Below are positions 11,925 to 23,107 of a stretch of 64,000 nt of DNA, piece by piece. A program made the position numbers and the translations under genes. The notes beneath the pieces are model-generated. The model was given only the letters and a program-made list of their open reading frames with translations. It did not search any database and was not told the DNA's origin. The stretch comes from Craterostigma plantagineum. Its lineage: Eukaryota; Streptophyta; Magnoliopsida; Lamiales; Linderniaceae. How positions within the stretch are numbered: the first letter of the stretch is position 1; each line of letters opens with the position of its first letter. The stretch is from positions 10,406,501 to 10,470,500 of the forward strand of contig JAPQWV010000006.1 of the NCBI GenBank assembly GCA_027422505.1, in the 5' to 3' direction.

Positions 11925-12475
11925 AAGCAGACGTGAGTCATGGCCGTGAAACGATGAAACTATGAAGAACGAAACGAAAATAGGGTTCATAACCACGAGC
12001 AAGGCTCGTCACGGTCATTAAGTCCGCCTACAAAGTAGCAGCAGCTTAAAAATATTCATATATTCCAATATAGACATGATTTGGAATCCATTTGGTCAAA
12101 GTCAATATTGGTGAGTCTTCTCTCTATGGTTAAAATTTCAGGTCAAGCGGATATCGTTTACCCCTCCATCTGCGAGAAATACGAAACTGTTGCAAAGCTG
12201 TTGAAAGTGTCATGGCCGTGACACAAGCTGCACGAGGCCGTGAAAGCGAGCATTAGCCGAATTTCTCCCTTCCCGAAACCTTCAAGGCCGTGAAGGCCAA
12301 TGTACCAGGTCGTGAAGGTTGCGAAAGTCAGTACAAAAGCCCAATTTCAACTCAGAAAGAGGGGCAATCTATCAGAACATAACCCTAACACATCAGAAAT
12401 GAAAAAGAGACGTGAAGAACAGGGAATACATCCCAAAAGCGCAAAAGATGGATCAACGACAATTCCACGCCCAAT
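11925..12475. other. unassigned sequence between two retrotransposons
   Basis: It lies between the Angela-like LTR and the first SIRE-like LTR. Short recurrences of GGCCGTGA are visible (about 11942, 12213, 12235, 12290). No coding domain was recognised; possibly the remnant of an older repeat. Confidence 0.3.
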
Positions 12476-12827
12476 TGTTAGGTCTTAATTTATCAACTCT
12501 ACGATCCTAGACTTCAATCCTAATGAAATTGACTAGAATTACATAAATAGAATTTCGATCGAAAACCATCGTTGAATAACTTCGAGAGAGAATTCGTGTT
12601 ATGAGAGAATGTTTTCCGACTTTCTCTCTCTAGAATTGGATTATGAACCCTTTCAGATCAATTGACTAAAATTCTCTATTAAGCTCAAATGTGTACAAGG
12701 TATTTATACCAAACATACTTGGTATAAATAACAAGCTAAGTCCAAAACTAAGGACAAATACAAATAAAGCCCCGAATTACAAGGACAGCTAATGAAATCA
12801 AAGCCCAATTACAAATGGTATTCTACA
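12476..12827 (-). repeat. 3' LTR of SIRE-like copy 1 (352 bp)
   Basis: On the minus strand it begins TGTAGAATACCATTT and ends GACCTAACA. It matches three other LTRs in the window (21699-22050 in opposite orientation, 33712-34063 and 38813-39157 in the same orientation). Confidence 0.9.
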
Positions 12828-15800
12828 TTCTCCCCCTTTGTGCTTGATTGCCTTTCCGAGCCATCTGTCCTCGTCGAGCAAAGTAAGACCTGTGCAAGCC
12901 CAGTGCGTGCTCGAAGTTTCTAATGTTGTTCCTCAGCTTCAGCTGCTCCTCGATGTCCTCAAGAAGTTCCATCAGAAGCGGTTGATCTCTCACGAACCTG
13001 TAAAGCGTCAGCATGGTGTCTTTATTGATCTGTTCCAACCTCTACTCTATGTTTTTCCTGATGACCTTGAGCGTCTCATCACAAAACTTATGAATCTCAG
13101 TCTTCAGCATCATCCTAGTTTTCTTGGAAATAGGATTGTGGTAGGTGATTCCTAAGACTGAGCTGATATGCACGTGATTGTTGGGAAGCCCTTCGACCTC
13201 AGGTCCTTTGTTGAGCGGAGCGGCTATGTTGACCTTCTTCATATTTCTTTCCAGAGCCATCTGAATGTCGTGTGCGGCATGGTACTTGACCTGGTGCATC
13301 ATGAACCGGTAGAGTCCCTCGAGTCCTTCATTCTTTATGAAGCCTTGAGGACCCTTGTACTTCTCTACGTACAGTTTGTAGAGATTGTACACCTCTTCGA
13401 CAGGAAGGTAATGTAAGTCGATCTCGCTTAGCTCCTCTCGAGTTCTGTCTACTCGCTCTATGGCGTAGTATGGTGTTGGAAGACCTCCTTTAGCACAATA
13501 GACGCTTAGCAGCTGACATATGGGGGATAGACTCTTGTAATGGCTCTTTACTTGTCCTTTAGACATCCCCAGCCTCACATCCGGTCCAAGATGGGTTAGC
13601 ATCCAGAGATAGGTCATTCTCTTTTACTGATCCCATTGAGAGATCCATCTGAGCTCAAACTCGTTCAACTTCTTGACTTTGTCCGGTGACCTCCATATAT
13701 GTTCCCGAACTTCTTCAAGGAAGGGAATTTCAATTCTGATATTTTCCCACGGCGTGTCAATTCACGGTCCCTCGCATTTGTCTTGTAGGGAATCCGCTCG
13801 TTGAGCAATCAGCTCTGGAAGCCTTGGGGAATCTGTTCATGGTCTTCTCCTTCCTGAAGTTCTTCGTCTTCTAACAGAACTAAGTCGACCGAAGCTTGTT
13901 GCAAGAAGTGTCGAACGTCCTTGAATCGTTGTCTTTGATGCTCGTCGGGCATAGAATGGGTCATCCACTGTCCTTCGCATATATATTTGTCGAGGAACTC
14001 ATGTGGGTTGACACCATGTCCAGATGGTCCCGATTGGTCTGGAGCGATCGAGCTTGGAGTTGCTTGAGTCTGCGACAGGGCTACGAGCATAGCAGCACTT
14101 ACTTCTTCTTTCGAAAGCAAGGGGCTGGTGAGGTCCTGTAGTGGTGTGGGCGGAGGTATCCTTATATTGAAGGTTGGTGGGTCGATTTGGGTTAGAGTTT
14201 GGGTGGTGCAGTGTGGTGGTGGTTGTTTGGGTAGTGGGTTGGGTTTCACCTGCTCCAGAGCCTGTCTGCGTCGCGTCTGAATCTTGTTCTTTACCTTCTC
14301 CTTGGCCACTCGAAGATATCCTAGGTCTTTTCTCTCCCTCATGACGGTCCCGATCGTCTGGATCGTCATGTCGACGTCCTGTGCGGGAGCTTTGGCCTTG
14401 GCAAGATTGAGTATGTGGCTCAGGGTGATCCACAAGACGCCTGTAGAGTGATTCTTCCTAAGGCATTCGGGTGGAAAGGCCTATAAGGCGGGGGAGTAGG
14501 ATATCGTGGAGTTGGGTGATGGGTATGGTGTATGAGTTAATGAGGATGGATGTATTTATGAGAGGGTCGGTGGGAGAGGGTTGTGGGTTGGGAGGTTTGC
14601 TTGCGCTGAGGTGCCCTCTGAAACGGGTGCTTTCCCAGTATCACGTCGGGACGTCTCGATGGCTGCCAGCACTCTCCCCATCATTTTGTCTTCTTAGGAT
14701 TTGATGGCTGCAGAGAGAGCTGCTTGGAAGTGTACTGGACAGATGCCACCGTTGATGGACCAGGTCGACTGATGTCGCCTGTTGTCAACCCTTGAGCTAA
14801 CACCGGCTCCTCGGGCTGGCTCGTAGTAACTTGAGGTTGTGACGGTCCGAGACTTCCATCCAATCTTTGACTCGAATCTTGTAGATTCTCATCTATGCAT
14901 GTTGGGGCAGGCTCTGATTGAACCTGCGAAGTAGACACTTGAGGGTCAAGGCCGGTAGTGGAGGGAATCTGAATCTCGGCCTTGACAGACGCAGATAGAT
15001 TAGGCTGCGGTTCAAGATTGAGCGAAGTAGGGTCCACAGCCCTTGGAGTGATAGCTGGCGTCGTGTCTGATGTGGTGGTGACAGGTGAGAAGATGGACTC
15101 GAATGGGATGCTCAATCGCCTTGGAGTCCGTCATATCAAACGAATTTTGCTCCTCAGACTCGATGTATGACGGGGTAGCCGTGTGAGGTGATAATCTGCG
15201 CGCAATATCCTCACGTACTTCTTCTGTCACCAGAGGCTCGTTGGGTTGTATCGTTGAGATTAGAGCCTCGGTTTCTAATGTTGTAGCCAGTGGAGGTGAG
15301 CCATGCCCTGTTTCAGCTCGGGTTGTGCTTCAGGTTGCAGGACCTCCTCAACAGGTCCTTGAAACACGCCAACTATAATGTGCACTTCTTCTTGGAGCTC
15401 TTGAACTTGAGCTTCAACTTCTAGCTCGTAGGCCACTTCGTCGATCATCGTGGCTTCAAGATCTGGTAGTTGAGCCTCAGGGCTTGGGTGTTGTTGTTGG
15501 GAGGGCTCACATTGAAGTCAGTCAGGGGCCCTCTAATCATCTGCTCTGTGAGATGATTCTCCCGGCAAGACGAAGCAGCTCGAACGGAATGGCCATCGAT
15601 GGTTGATCTAAATCCGTGAGCTTTTGGGTTGTGGAAGAATTTGAGACGTGGTGGCTGGTAGTTTCCTCCAGGAGGCAAGCGAGGAATGTTCTTGTGTATC
15701 TCCATGAGTTGACTGATGATAACTGAGAACCACCTCGCATACGGCACGTTCTTGGAGCGCTTGTTCTCTTTTTGTCTGATCTGCTCCGCTAGCTCGTTTC

Positions 15801-16364
15801 AGATCAGTTGAGCAAAATCTTAATTCCACGAGAACACAATTCTGTGAAATATCCGTAGAATGTTGCTGTTGCCTTTGTCGAAGCCCGCGGGCTTTGGTGA
15901 TAGACACTTGTTAATGATTCCAAAGAGTGTCTTCGATGGATGAGGAATCTCGTTGCACTGCAATTGTGCGAGTTTGGTGAGCGGCGGACGGTATCCCATT
16001 TGTAAATCTAGCACCAACTCAGCATCTGTTGGCAAGGGGTCGTAGTTGTGGCTGAATGGAAGGTCGAGGGCGAGCCCAAAGTTGTTATTGTTCATGTTAA
16101 TGTGTCTCATCCCGATCACAGAAGTGAAGCCGTATGCTCCTTCCACTACGTGACTCTTGATCATCCTCAAAAGTGTTGGAGATAGACCATCGGCACCGAG
16201 GCTGTCACCGTAAGTGCGTGCCAAAGGGGATGGCCTTGGAGTATAGACATAATAATCTCGTCCGGACACCTTAAGGTAGTCAGGTCGAGCTGATAGTTGG
16301 TGTCCTGAACCTTGAGGTACATGTTCTTGTCGTATATGTGGTTGTAAGAGGGGTATTGGTCCAT
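12823..16364 (-). pseudogene. env-like second ORF of SIRE-like copy 1, frameshifted
   Basis: The ORF starts with the ATG at 16362-16364; the protein opens MDQYPSYNHIYDKN, and a homologous start is found in copy 2 at 32821. It continues through several frames (16364-16167, 16269-15820, 15907-15445, 15230-14681, 14435-13809, 13617-13042, 13038-12823), so there are multiple frameshifts. The N-terminal part has blocks such as HPLWHALTVTASVP and HPSKTLFGIINKCL, which resemble the extra ORF carried by SIRE/Maximus-type elements (recognised by pattern). The middle is rich in S, T, P and Q; the C-terminal part is charged and helical, with possible coiled coil at the end (LLMELLEDIEEQLK). Its role in these elements is unknown. 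No clear signal peptide or membrane anchor was seen. Non-functional here. Confidence 0.7.
12828..12840 (-). other. polypurine tract of SIRE-like copy 1
   Basis: On the minus strand CAAAGGGGGAGAA directly precedes the LTR, the expected plus-strand priming site. Confidence 0.85.
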
Positions 16365-16400
16365 CTGAAAGACAATTTAGAACAATAAATCATTAGTTCA
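16365..16400 (-). promoter_or_regulatory. candidate 3' splice site abutting the env-like ATG (copy 1)
   Basis: On the minus strand the bases before the ATG read TTGTCTTTCAG, a pyrimidine-rich acceptor, with a branch-like ACTAATG about 30 bases upstream. The AG is immediately followed by ATG. Copy 2 keeps the same layout, which supports a spliced mRNA for the second ORF (inference). Confidence 0.5.
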
Positions 16401-18559
16401 GAAATAATTGAGTCGAAATGAATTATAATATCAAACTATAATTTTCTATCAATTCATAACAAGTTTGATAAAATTTTTTAATTGGAGATATGTATGGTGC
16501 ACATAGGTTATAAGAAGTGAAGATTAAAGTCATGATTAAATTTCGACATTCACATATAAGGCAAATAACATTTCTGCAGAAAATATTCTAAGTGTTGAAG
16601 ACCACTATTCACTCCGCTAAAGTTTGCGATCGAAAACTAAATTTTCAATTTAATTTCCTAAGTGCTAATTTATAATCTCAAGTCTCCGTTCTACTTTACA
16701 ATCGAAAATTTTATCCGCTAAGGTTCGCTACAGTGGAAAATACTTAGAGGAAATTTTCTAAGTGTTTGAACTTTAAACGTCATACGGTAGTCGAGAAATT
16801 TTATGCTTGAGAAAAATTTTCGGGTAAATTTACGATCGAGAAAATTGATTTTTGAGTAAATTTACGATAGAGAAAATTGATTTCTGCGTAAATTTACGAT
16901 CGACAATTGAATAAAATTTTTCGTCATGCTGTCGAGCGTGAAAATCTTTTGATTTAAAAAAAATGGTTTTAACTGCGAAATTTGTCGATCGAGAAAGTAG
17001 CCAGTGAGAACCTAAGTTAATCGCCGAGCAAATTTACGATCGAACAAAATTATCGCCGCGTTTTTACGATCGAGAAATTTTAGCGTCGAAAAATTGATTT
17101 TATCACCGCTAAAATTTGCGACCGAAATAAAATTGAAATCGAAGATACTATTTGCAATGGTAAGTTTTTCGCTCGTAAAAGAATTGTATCTATTTTTATC
17201 TATTTCACTTAATAATTTTTCGCTCGCTTAAAATGAAAAGTAGATTTCTCGATGGTAAGTGATTTTGCAACCTACGTTATCTATCTTAACGACTAAGTCA
17301 AATTTTAGCGATCGAAAATCTTTTACGCTGCAAACAGTATCTCAATCAAATTGAAATTCGATTGAAAACTGTTTATGATCGAGAAAGTTCTTCGACTGCT
17401 TCAAACATTCAAAAACCCAGTTTTTAGTCGAAACATAAATTTTAGCTCTAAAACGTAGAAAGTCGAAGATCTACACCATCAGAGTGACCATAAACACAAA
17501 GACTATTTTAACTCGTAAATCTAAACCCATCTTAAGCACAGAAATAGATCTAAATCATTTAGAAAATAGCCTTCGAGGCTTCACAGTTAAAGCCAGACGA
17601 AATGTAACATAAAATCCGGCGAAAAAATACAGAGTGTAGATACAAACTGAAATCAATCAGAGGCAAACACCTAATGGATGTCGAATCTACCTTTGAAAGA
17701 CAAAAACTGTGTAAGATTTAAAGATTTTGAGTGAAATTTTGAGTTCGTATTTCGTTTTATAGTTTTTCGCTCGAGAAATTTCAATCGACACTGTTATGAG
17801 GGTTTTGCGTGAGATATAGTTTTTGGACTGCAAACATTAATTTCCTTTGAGTGGGCTGATTAGACGTTATCGACACTTATCAATTTCTAAGCCCATTACT
17901 GTTTACGATCGAGAAACTTATGATCAGAAATTACATTTTCTATCAAGTTTCTCGATGGTAAGTACTCTTATATTTTCATATTGACCCCTATTCGATTTAA
18001 AATCACATATTTACTCCTCATGCAATAAAATTAAAATGCAATTAACTCCCTGAAATTCTGAGCAGTGACATCTGGCTCCAAATCCGATTTTTGAAAAATC
18101 TACATTACTTAGAACAAAATGTCAAAAATGTTGGAGTTAATCAACAAGTAATTTTTTAATAAAGCTCCCCCAGAATTTTTTGTATCAATGCCGTAAGCTC
18201 CTATTCGTGAAAATCCGTGAAGTCCTCTTCGTCAAAGTGTTTTGTAACAAGGAATCATTATTGACAATTATCTGCAACACTTGGAGAAAAGTCATCAAAA
18301 ATATTTGGAGTTCAAGCATGTTATTTTGAAAATGTTCCCCCTCAAATAATGCACCTAAACTGATTTAATCATATAAGCGAGGAAATCAATCTAAGCAGTA
18401 AACATTCAAAACACACAATTTTGATCAATGAAGTTAAGATACATGGTCCCCTAATCATGTAATCAAACTTACGCGCGAGGGTATAAGGAAGAAAAATCTA
18501 TCGCATTTAATCAATAGTGCAAATGCAAATAAAATTGCATATCAGAATATGCAATTTAT

Positions 18560-18594
<35 letters not shown>

Positions 18595-19952
18595 TTGATT
18601 TTTCTTGAATATTAATATTATTTATAGTATGTGGTCAGATTATTTTGCTTCGATCATTGTCACGCCTAACATTTCTCAAGACACTTGAAAAGATCATACG
18701 CCGGCAAGTCATGTCGACCAACTAAAGTCCTAAGTTTATAGAATGGTCCATTTCGACAACTCTCATTTGGTTCACTCTTGCGCTCAATTATTTTTAACTT
18801 GGGATTTTTATATTTATATCACTCAAGTCAACACAAACATTTTATGTCAATTTACCTGTGATCGAGGCGCTTTTAATCGTTTCACTTGTGCGAAAGACCG
18901 TCGATTTCAAATCAAAGGGACTTTGAAGGATTTTAATTTGGCTCTGACTTAGAAGGGAAGGAAAATTTTGGGAATGTCGTCTTCCATTTCTTCATCGTTT
19001 TCCTTCTTTCGACATTTTCTCATATCTTTTGTCATTCTCATCCTTTAATTGTTTTCCGCATCAGTCTACACTTGCTCAAATTGAAGCTCCGCTTCTCTAC
19101 GAGGCTGAGAGATTATTCTTCTAGTTGGTTCTCGGGTCGATACCATGCTCCTTTCTCTTAATCCCCAGAGAGGTTTCGGAGATTATCAAATTGAAGAAGA
19201 TCACAGTTATGGAATTCGAACCTAAGGCCGTGTCCTCTTCTCGTTTTCCGATATAAGACCGGATTATCGTTGGAGAAGTTCACTTCGAGGTGCTCCTCTT
19301 CCAGTCGTTCTGATGAGCGTACGAGATTATCAATGGAGAAGTTCACAGCAAGATCCATGCCCACTTCTAATGATGTGAGATTATGATAGTCGAAAGGCAT
19401 GTTCTTTTGGTCTGCTTTTTATGCGTTGAGCCTTCCTCGTGTCTGTTTTCGACCTTCTTTTGTCATCTTTTTCTTTGTCTCGTTTTTCTCCCCCTTCATT
19501 TTCTCGATTGAACATCCCGCCGAGGTTTAGATTGTCGGTTGTAAGGCTTAACGGGTTTTCAAATTATATTTTTGTCCGAATGAGGCATTTCCTAATTGCC
19601 CTAATCATTTTCCTAACGATCTAAAGCAAGGCGAGTATGAGGCCAAGAATCACTAGTTAAGACAAGAAATTATTGTGTATTGATCCGTCGAAAGAAATAA
19701 AAGGCTAGGAACCTCACTAAGATAAAGTGGCTTTATGTCTAGTGGAATTAACTAAAGAACTTTTGACACAAGAATGTGACTTAGACTGACAAAATTAAGC
19801 AATTAATCAGTCGCATGTCAGGAAATCTATACGTGACTAGATCGAGCATCCTATCGTCATTCCCCTAATATTATAACTATATGTATAATATTTTTGGATT
19901 TTATTTTATTATGATATATATATTTTTTATTTACAATATAATTCTTTATTTT
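16401..19952 (-). other. long non-coding spacer between pol and env-like ORF (copy 1)
   Basis: About 3.5 kb with no usable reading frame. It is colinear with the plus-strand spacer of copy 2 (29425-32820). The part next to the env-like ORF (about 16620-17960) is crowded with ACGATCGAGAAA-type motifs. The middle holds a TA microsatellite (18562-18592). At 19170-19390 there are about three degenerate 65-70 bp units built around GTGAACTTCTCC...GATAATC, which appear unexpanded in copy 2. Confidence 0.65.
18562..18592. repeat. TA microsatellite in the copy 1 spacer
   Basis: About 15 uninterrupted TA units; the equivalent place in copy 2 (about 30745-30785) has an interrupted version. Confidence 0.9.
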
Positions 19953-21698
19953 TCACGCAGGATATAGCATTAAGAGTGAAAACACATAGTAGGGCATATG
20001 AAAGCACGCAGGTGCACGTAAATCACATATTACGGAAGATTCAACATGCCTAATTTTCCGACAAGAAATTTGGAGTAGTTTTTCATCCAATGTCTTGGTG
20101 ACAATGTCAGCTAGTTGATACTTCGTGTTCACGAAATACATGTCAATCGTGCCTTTTTCTACGTGATCTTATATAAAATGATATCGAATATCTATGTGTT
20201 TTGTGCGTGAGTGGGGAACAGGATTACACGTAATCGCAATGGCACTTTGGCTATCACTGTAAATGGGTATATTATTTAAATTGTCCCCATACTCGCGAAG
20301 CTGACTCCGCATCCATAGCAGCGAGCAACAGCTGGCAGCCGCGACATATTCAGCCTCAGCCGTCGACGTTGAGACGCAGTTCTGCTTCTTGGACGACCAT
20401 CAGACTAGCTTTTCGCCGAGAAATTGAGCACTGGAGGTGCTTTTCCTATCCATTCGGCAACCTGTATAATCAGCGTCAGTATTGCATATTAGTTTCAAAT
20501 TTGTACCGTTAGGATACCATAAACCTAGGGTTGAGGTTCCCTTGAGGTAGCGAAGAATCCGTTTGACTGCGACCATGTGAGAGTCTTTGGGGTCGGCTTG
20601 GAAACGGGCACATAGGCCGGTGGCAAACATAATATCCGGCCGGCTCGAGGTGAGATATAGAAGAGAGCCAATAATGCTGCGATAAAGTGTGATGTCAACC
20701 GCTTTTCCAGTGGGATCGGCATCCAACTTGCAGCTTGTTGACATAGGAGTGCTGAGAGGCTTGCCATGATCTTGATGGAACTTCTTCAGAATGTCCTTGA
20801 TGTATTTTTCCTGACTTATGAAGATGCCATCTTCGAGCTGCCCGACTTGGAGTCCCAAGAATAATTGCATCTCTCCCATGTGACTCATTTCAAACTTGCT
20901 CCTCATTAAATCTCCGAACTTCTTGCAGAGCCGTGGATTAGTTGATCCGAAGATGATGTCGTCTACGTAAACTTGGACAACCATCAGAGATTGTCTTGTC
21001 CATTGATGAAGAGGGTTGTATCGGTCGTTCCTCGGATGAATCCAGACTTCACGAGGAAATTGCTCAAGACATCATACCAAGCACGTGAAGCTTATTTCAG
21101 TCCGTAGAGAGCTTTATCAATATGTAGACGTGATCGGAATGTTCTTGATCATGAAACCTTTTCTGGCCGAGCGACATATACTTCCTCATTTAACACGCCC
21201 TTGAGAAAGGCGGTCTTAACGTCCATTTGGTAGTCAATGCATTCCTGTTGGTTGTAGCCCTTTGCAACCAGTCTTGCTTTATTCCGGATCACCTCTCCAT
21301 CTTCATTCTTTTTGTTCTTAAACACCCATTTCGTCCCGATAATTGTTTTCCCATGCGGAGGGGTACTAATTTCCACACTTGGAGACGCTCGAATTGTTGA
21401 TTTTGTCTTGCATTGCTATTACCCAATCCGGGCCTTTAAGTGCGTCTGCTACCTTGGTTGGCTCAATTTGGCTTAAGAAGCAGCTGAAGAGACTGTGTTG
21501 ATTTCTTGTTCGTACTCTACCCGAAGGATCACCAATTATTTGATCAACCGGATGTGCTCGAGTCCACTTGCGCCCGTGAGGCAAAGCTGAAGTAGATGCA
21601 TCAGCCATTTGTGGGTCAAGATTTCCGAAAATCTCAGGTTGTTGATTAGATTGAGGTTGTTCCATTTCTGCACTTGGATTGAGCGATTCTGATAATAT
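19953..21698 (-). pseudogene. copia RT-RNase H of SIRE-like copy 1
   Basis: On the minus strand the fragment begins in the linker upstream of RT (HGRKWTRAHPVDQIIGDPSG), passes the RT blocks TKWVFKNKK and DVKTAFLKG (about 21320-21180), then YVDDIIFGS with both catalytic aspartates intact (about 20960). It continues through LFLGLQVGQ, SRPDIMF and the RNase H blocks (YRSIIGSLLYL, ADYTGC, STAEAEY, SDSQSAI, SRTKHIDIRYHF). It ends QLADIVTKTLDEK near 20090. Lesions include a break between 21149 and 20984 and a stop in the HFI-DH block near 20167. Integrase, protease and gag of this copy are absent, lost beyond the insertion of copy 2. Confidence 0.88.
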
Positions 21699-22050
21699 TG
21701 TAGAATACCATTTATAATTGTGCTTTGATTTCATTAAATGTCCTTGTAACTATGGGCTTTATTTGTATTTGTCCTTAGTTTATGACTTAGCTTTTATTTA
21801 TACCTAGTATGTTTGGTATAAATGCCTTGTACACATTTGCGCTTAATAGAGAATTTTAGTCAATTGATCCGAAAGGCTTGCAAATCTAATTCTAGAGAGA
21901 GAAAGTCAGAAATCATTCTCTCACTAGACGAATTCTCTCTCGAAGCACTCAAAGAAGGTTTTCGATCGAAATCTTACTTTCTATAATTCTAATCGGTTCC
22001 CTTAGGATTTCAAGTCTAGGATCGTGGAGTTGATAAATTAGGACCTAACA
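21699..22050 (+). repeat. 5' LTR of SIRE-like copy 2 (352 bp)
   Basis: Starts TGTAGAATACC, ends GACCTAACA, same length as the copy 1 LTR. It joins copy 1 sequence abruptly on the left. Confidence 0.92.
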
Positions 22051-22052
22051 AT

Positions 22053-22064
22053 TGGTATCAGAGC
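22053..22064 (+). other. primer-binding site (initiator Met tRNA)
   Basis: TGGTATCAGAGC lies two bases after the LTR. This is the standard complement of the 3' end of plant initiator methionine tRNA used by copia elements. Confidence 0.9.
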
Positions 22065-23107
22065 AGATTCGTTCTGTTTTGAATCGAAAATTGTTAGAAT
22101 CGGATCGAAATTTAATTCTGGAACTGTTCCATCGAAGAACAGGTTTGGCGCAAAATTCAATTTCGATCTGATAGCTCAATTCTGTGCTTATTTGATTTGA
22201 ATTTGATGTCTATGTGCTCGGTTTAGTGCTAAAAATCGTTTGCAATTATATTGGTTGTGTTTAGAACATCAATTTAGAAGATTCGATTGGATTTGAGAAG
22301 TTACAGTTCGCGCGTAGAACTCTTAGAACATGTTCTGATTTTGCTCAAATTTGATATATTTTGTTTCATGACGTGTTTACTTGTTTGTTCTTGCGTATTC
22401 ATCAGCTGATTACGAGCAGATACCTGTAATTTCACGGTCTAATTCATCGTTTTTTTCCGAAATCAGTGTTAATTAGGGTTCTAAGACTGTTTGCGCGATT
22501 TCAATTTTCTCGCTAGAGTATTCGATCGGATTAATTCTCGATCGAATACTTTGCGCGATAATTTTTCTCGGTCAGAACTCTAAGTCAGCGCTAAAGTCGT
22601 CGTAATCAGAAGTGAGTTTAGTTGAAAATTTTCTCGAGCGTTATCAAGAGAAAATCTTTTTCGATAAGACCAATTTTGACCATTGCGCTCGCAAAAATTC
22701 CCGTTGAGAAACATTTTCGGTCAGACTATTAAAGTTTGACCTAGCAAAAATCATTTACGGGCGAAAAAGTTTTCCAGTCAACGAATCTATTTTGACACAG
22801 CAAGAAACCTACAAAACGTATTGGCTCTTGCGATCAAAATAAATTCACGATTCTGAAATTTTTCTCAATCGAAAGATTTTGAGCAATTTTCTTCGCTTGT
22901 AAAATTTTTCGCTGACAGACTTTCTTGCATGAGAACAGTAACGACTACATTTTACTTCGACAAAATTATCTTCGATCAAACTCTAAAGATTGAATCAAAA
23001 ATAATTCTCGACTGCTTTAGAATCAAAACTAACTAATTTGCTATCTGTGAAGCACATCAGTCTAAATCATCAAAATAACAAACGAAGATCCGTCGTCAAC
23101 CCAACAA
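22065..23107 (+). other. untranslated leader of SIRE-like copy 2
   Basis: About 1 kb without coding potential between the PBS and gag. Like the pol/env spacer, it is rich in TTTTCTCG, CGATCGAAAA and TTCGCT motifs (about 22500-22990). Confidence 0.7.

Larger units (their letters stand above)
12476..21698 (-). mobile_element. SIRE/Maximus-like copia element, copy 1, interrupted on its 5' side by copy 2
   Basis: On the minus strand the order is RT-RNase H (21698 to 19953), a long non-coding spacer, an env-like second ORF (16364 to about 12823), polypurine tract and 3' LTR (12827-12476). A second ORF downstream of pol is characteristic of the SIRE/Maximus lineage; the 352 bp LTR is short for that lineage. 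The minus-strand sequence stops exactly at the first base of the plus-strand LTR of copy 2, inside the variable region just upstream of RT. Copy 2 carries the uninterrupted homologous sequence there, at about 27710. Confidence 0.85.

Noticed and set aside
12471..12475. CCAAT beside the copy 1 LTR as a target duplication
   Set aside because: No matching 5-mer could be placed at the other end because the 5' side of copy 1 is disrupted; the same bases occur by chance next to the PBS in another copy.
13809..16364. Env-like frames as a set of separate cellular genes
   Set aside because: They lie between copia pol and a polypurine tract plus LTR on the same strand, and the start is duplicated in copy 2, so they are parts of one element ORF.
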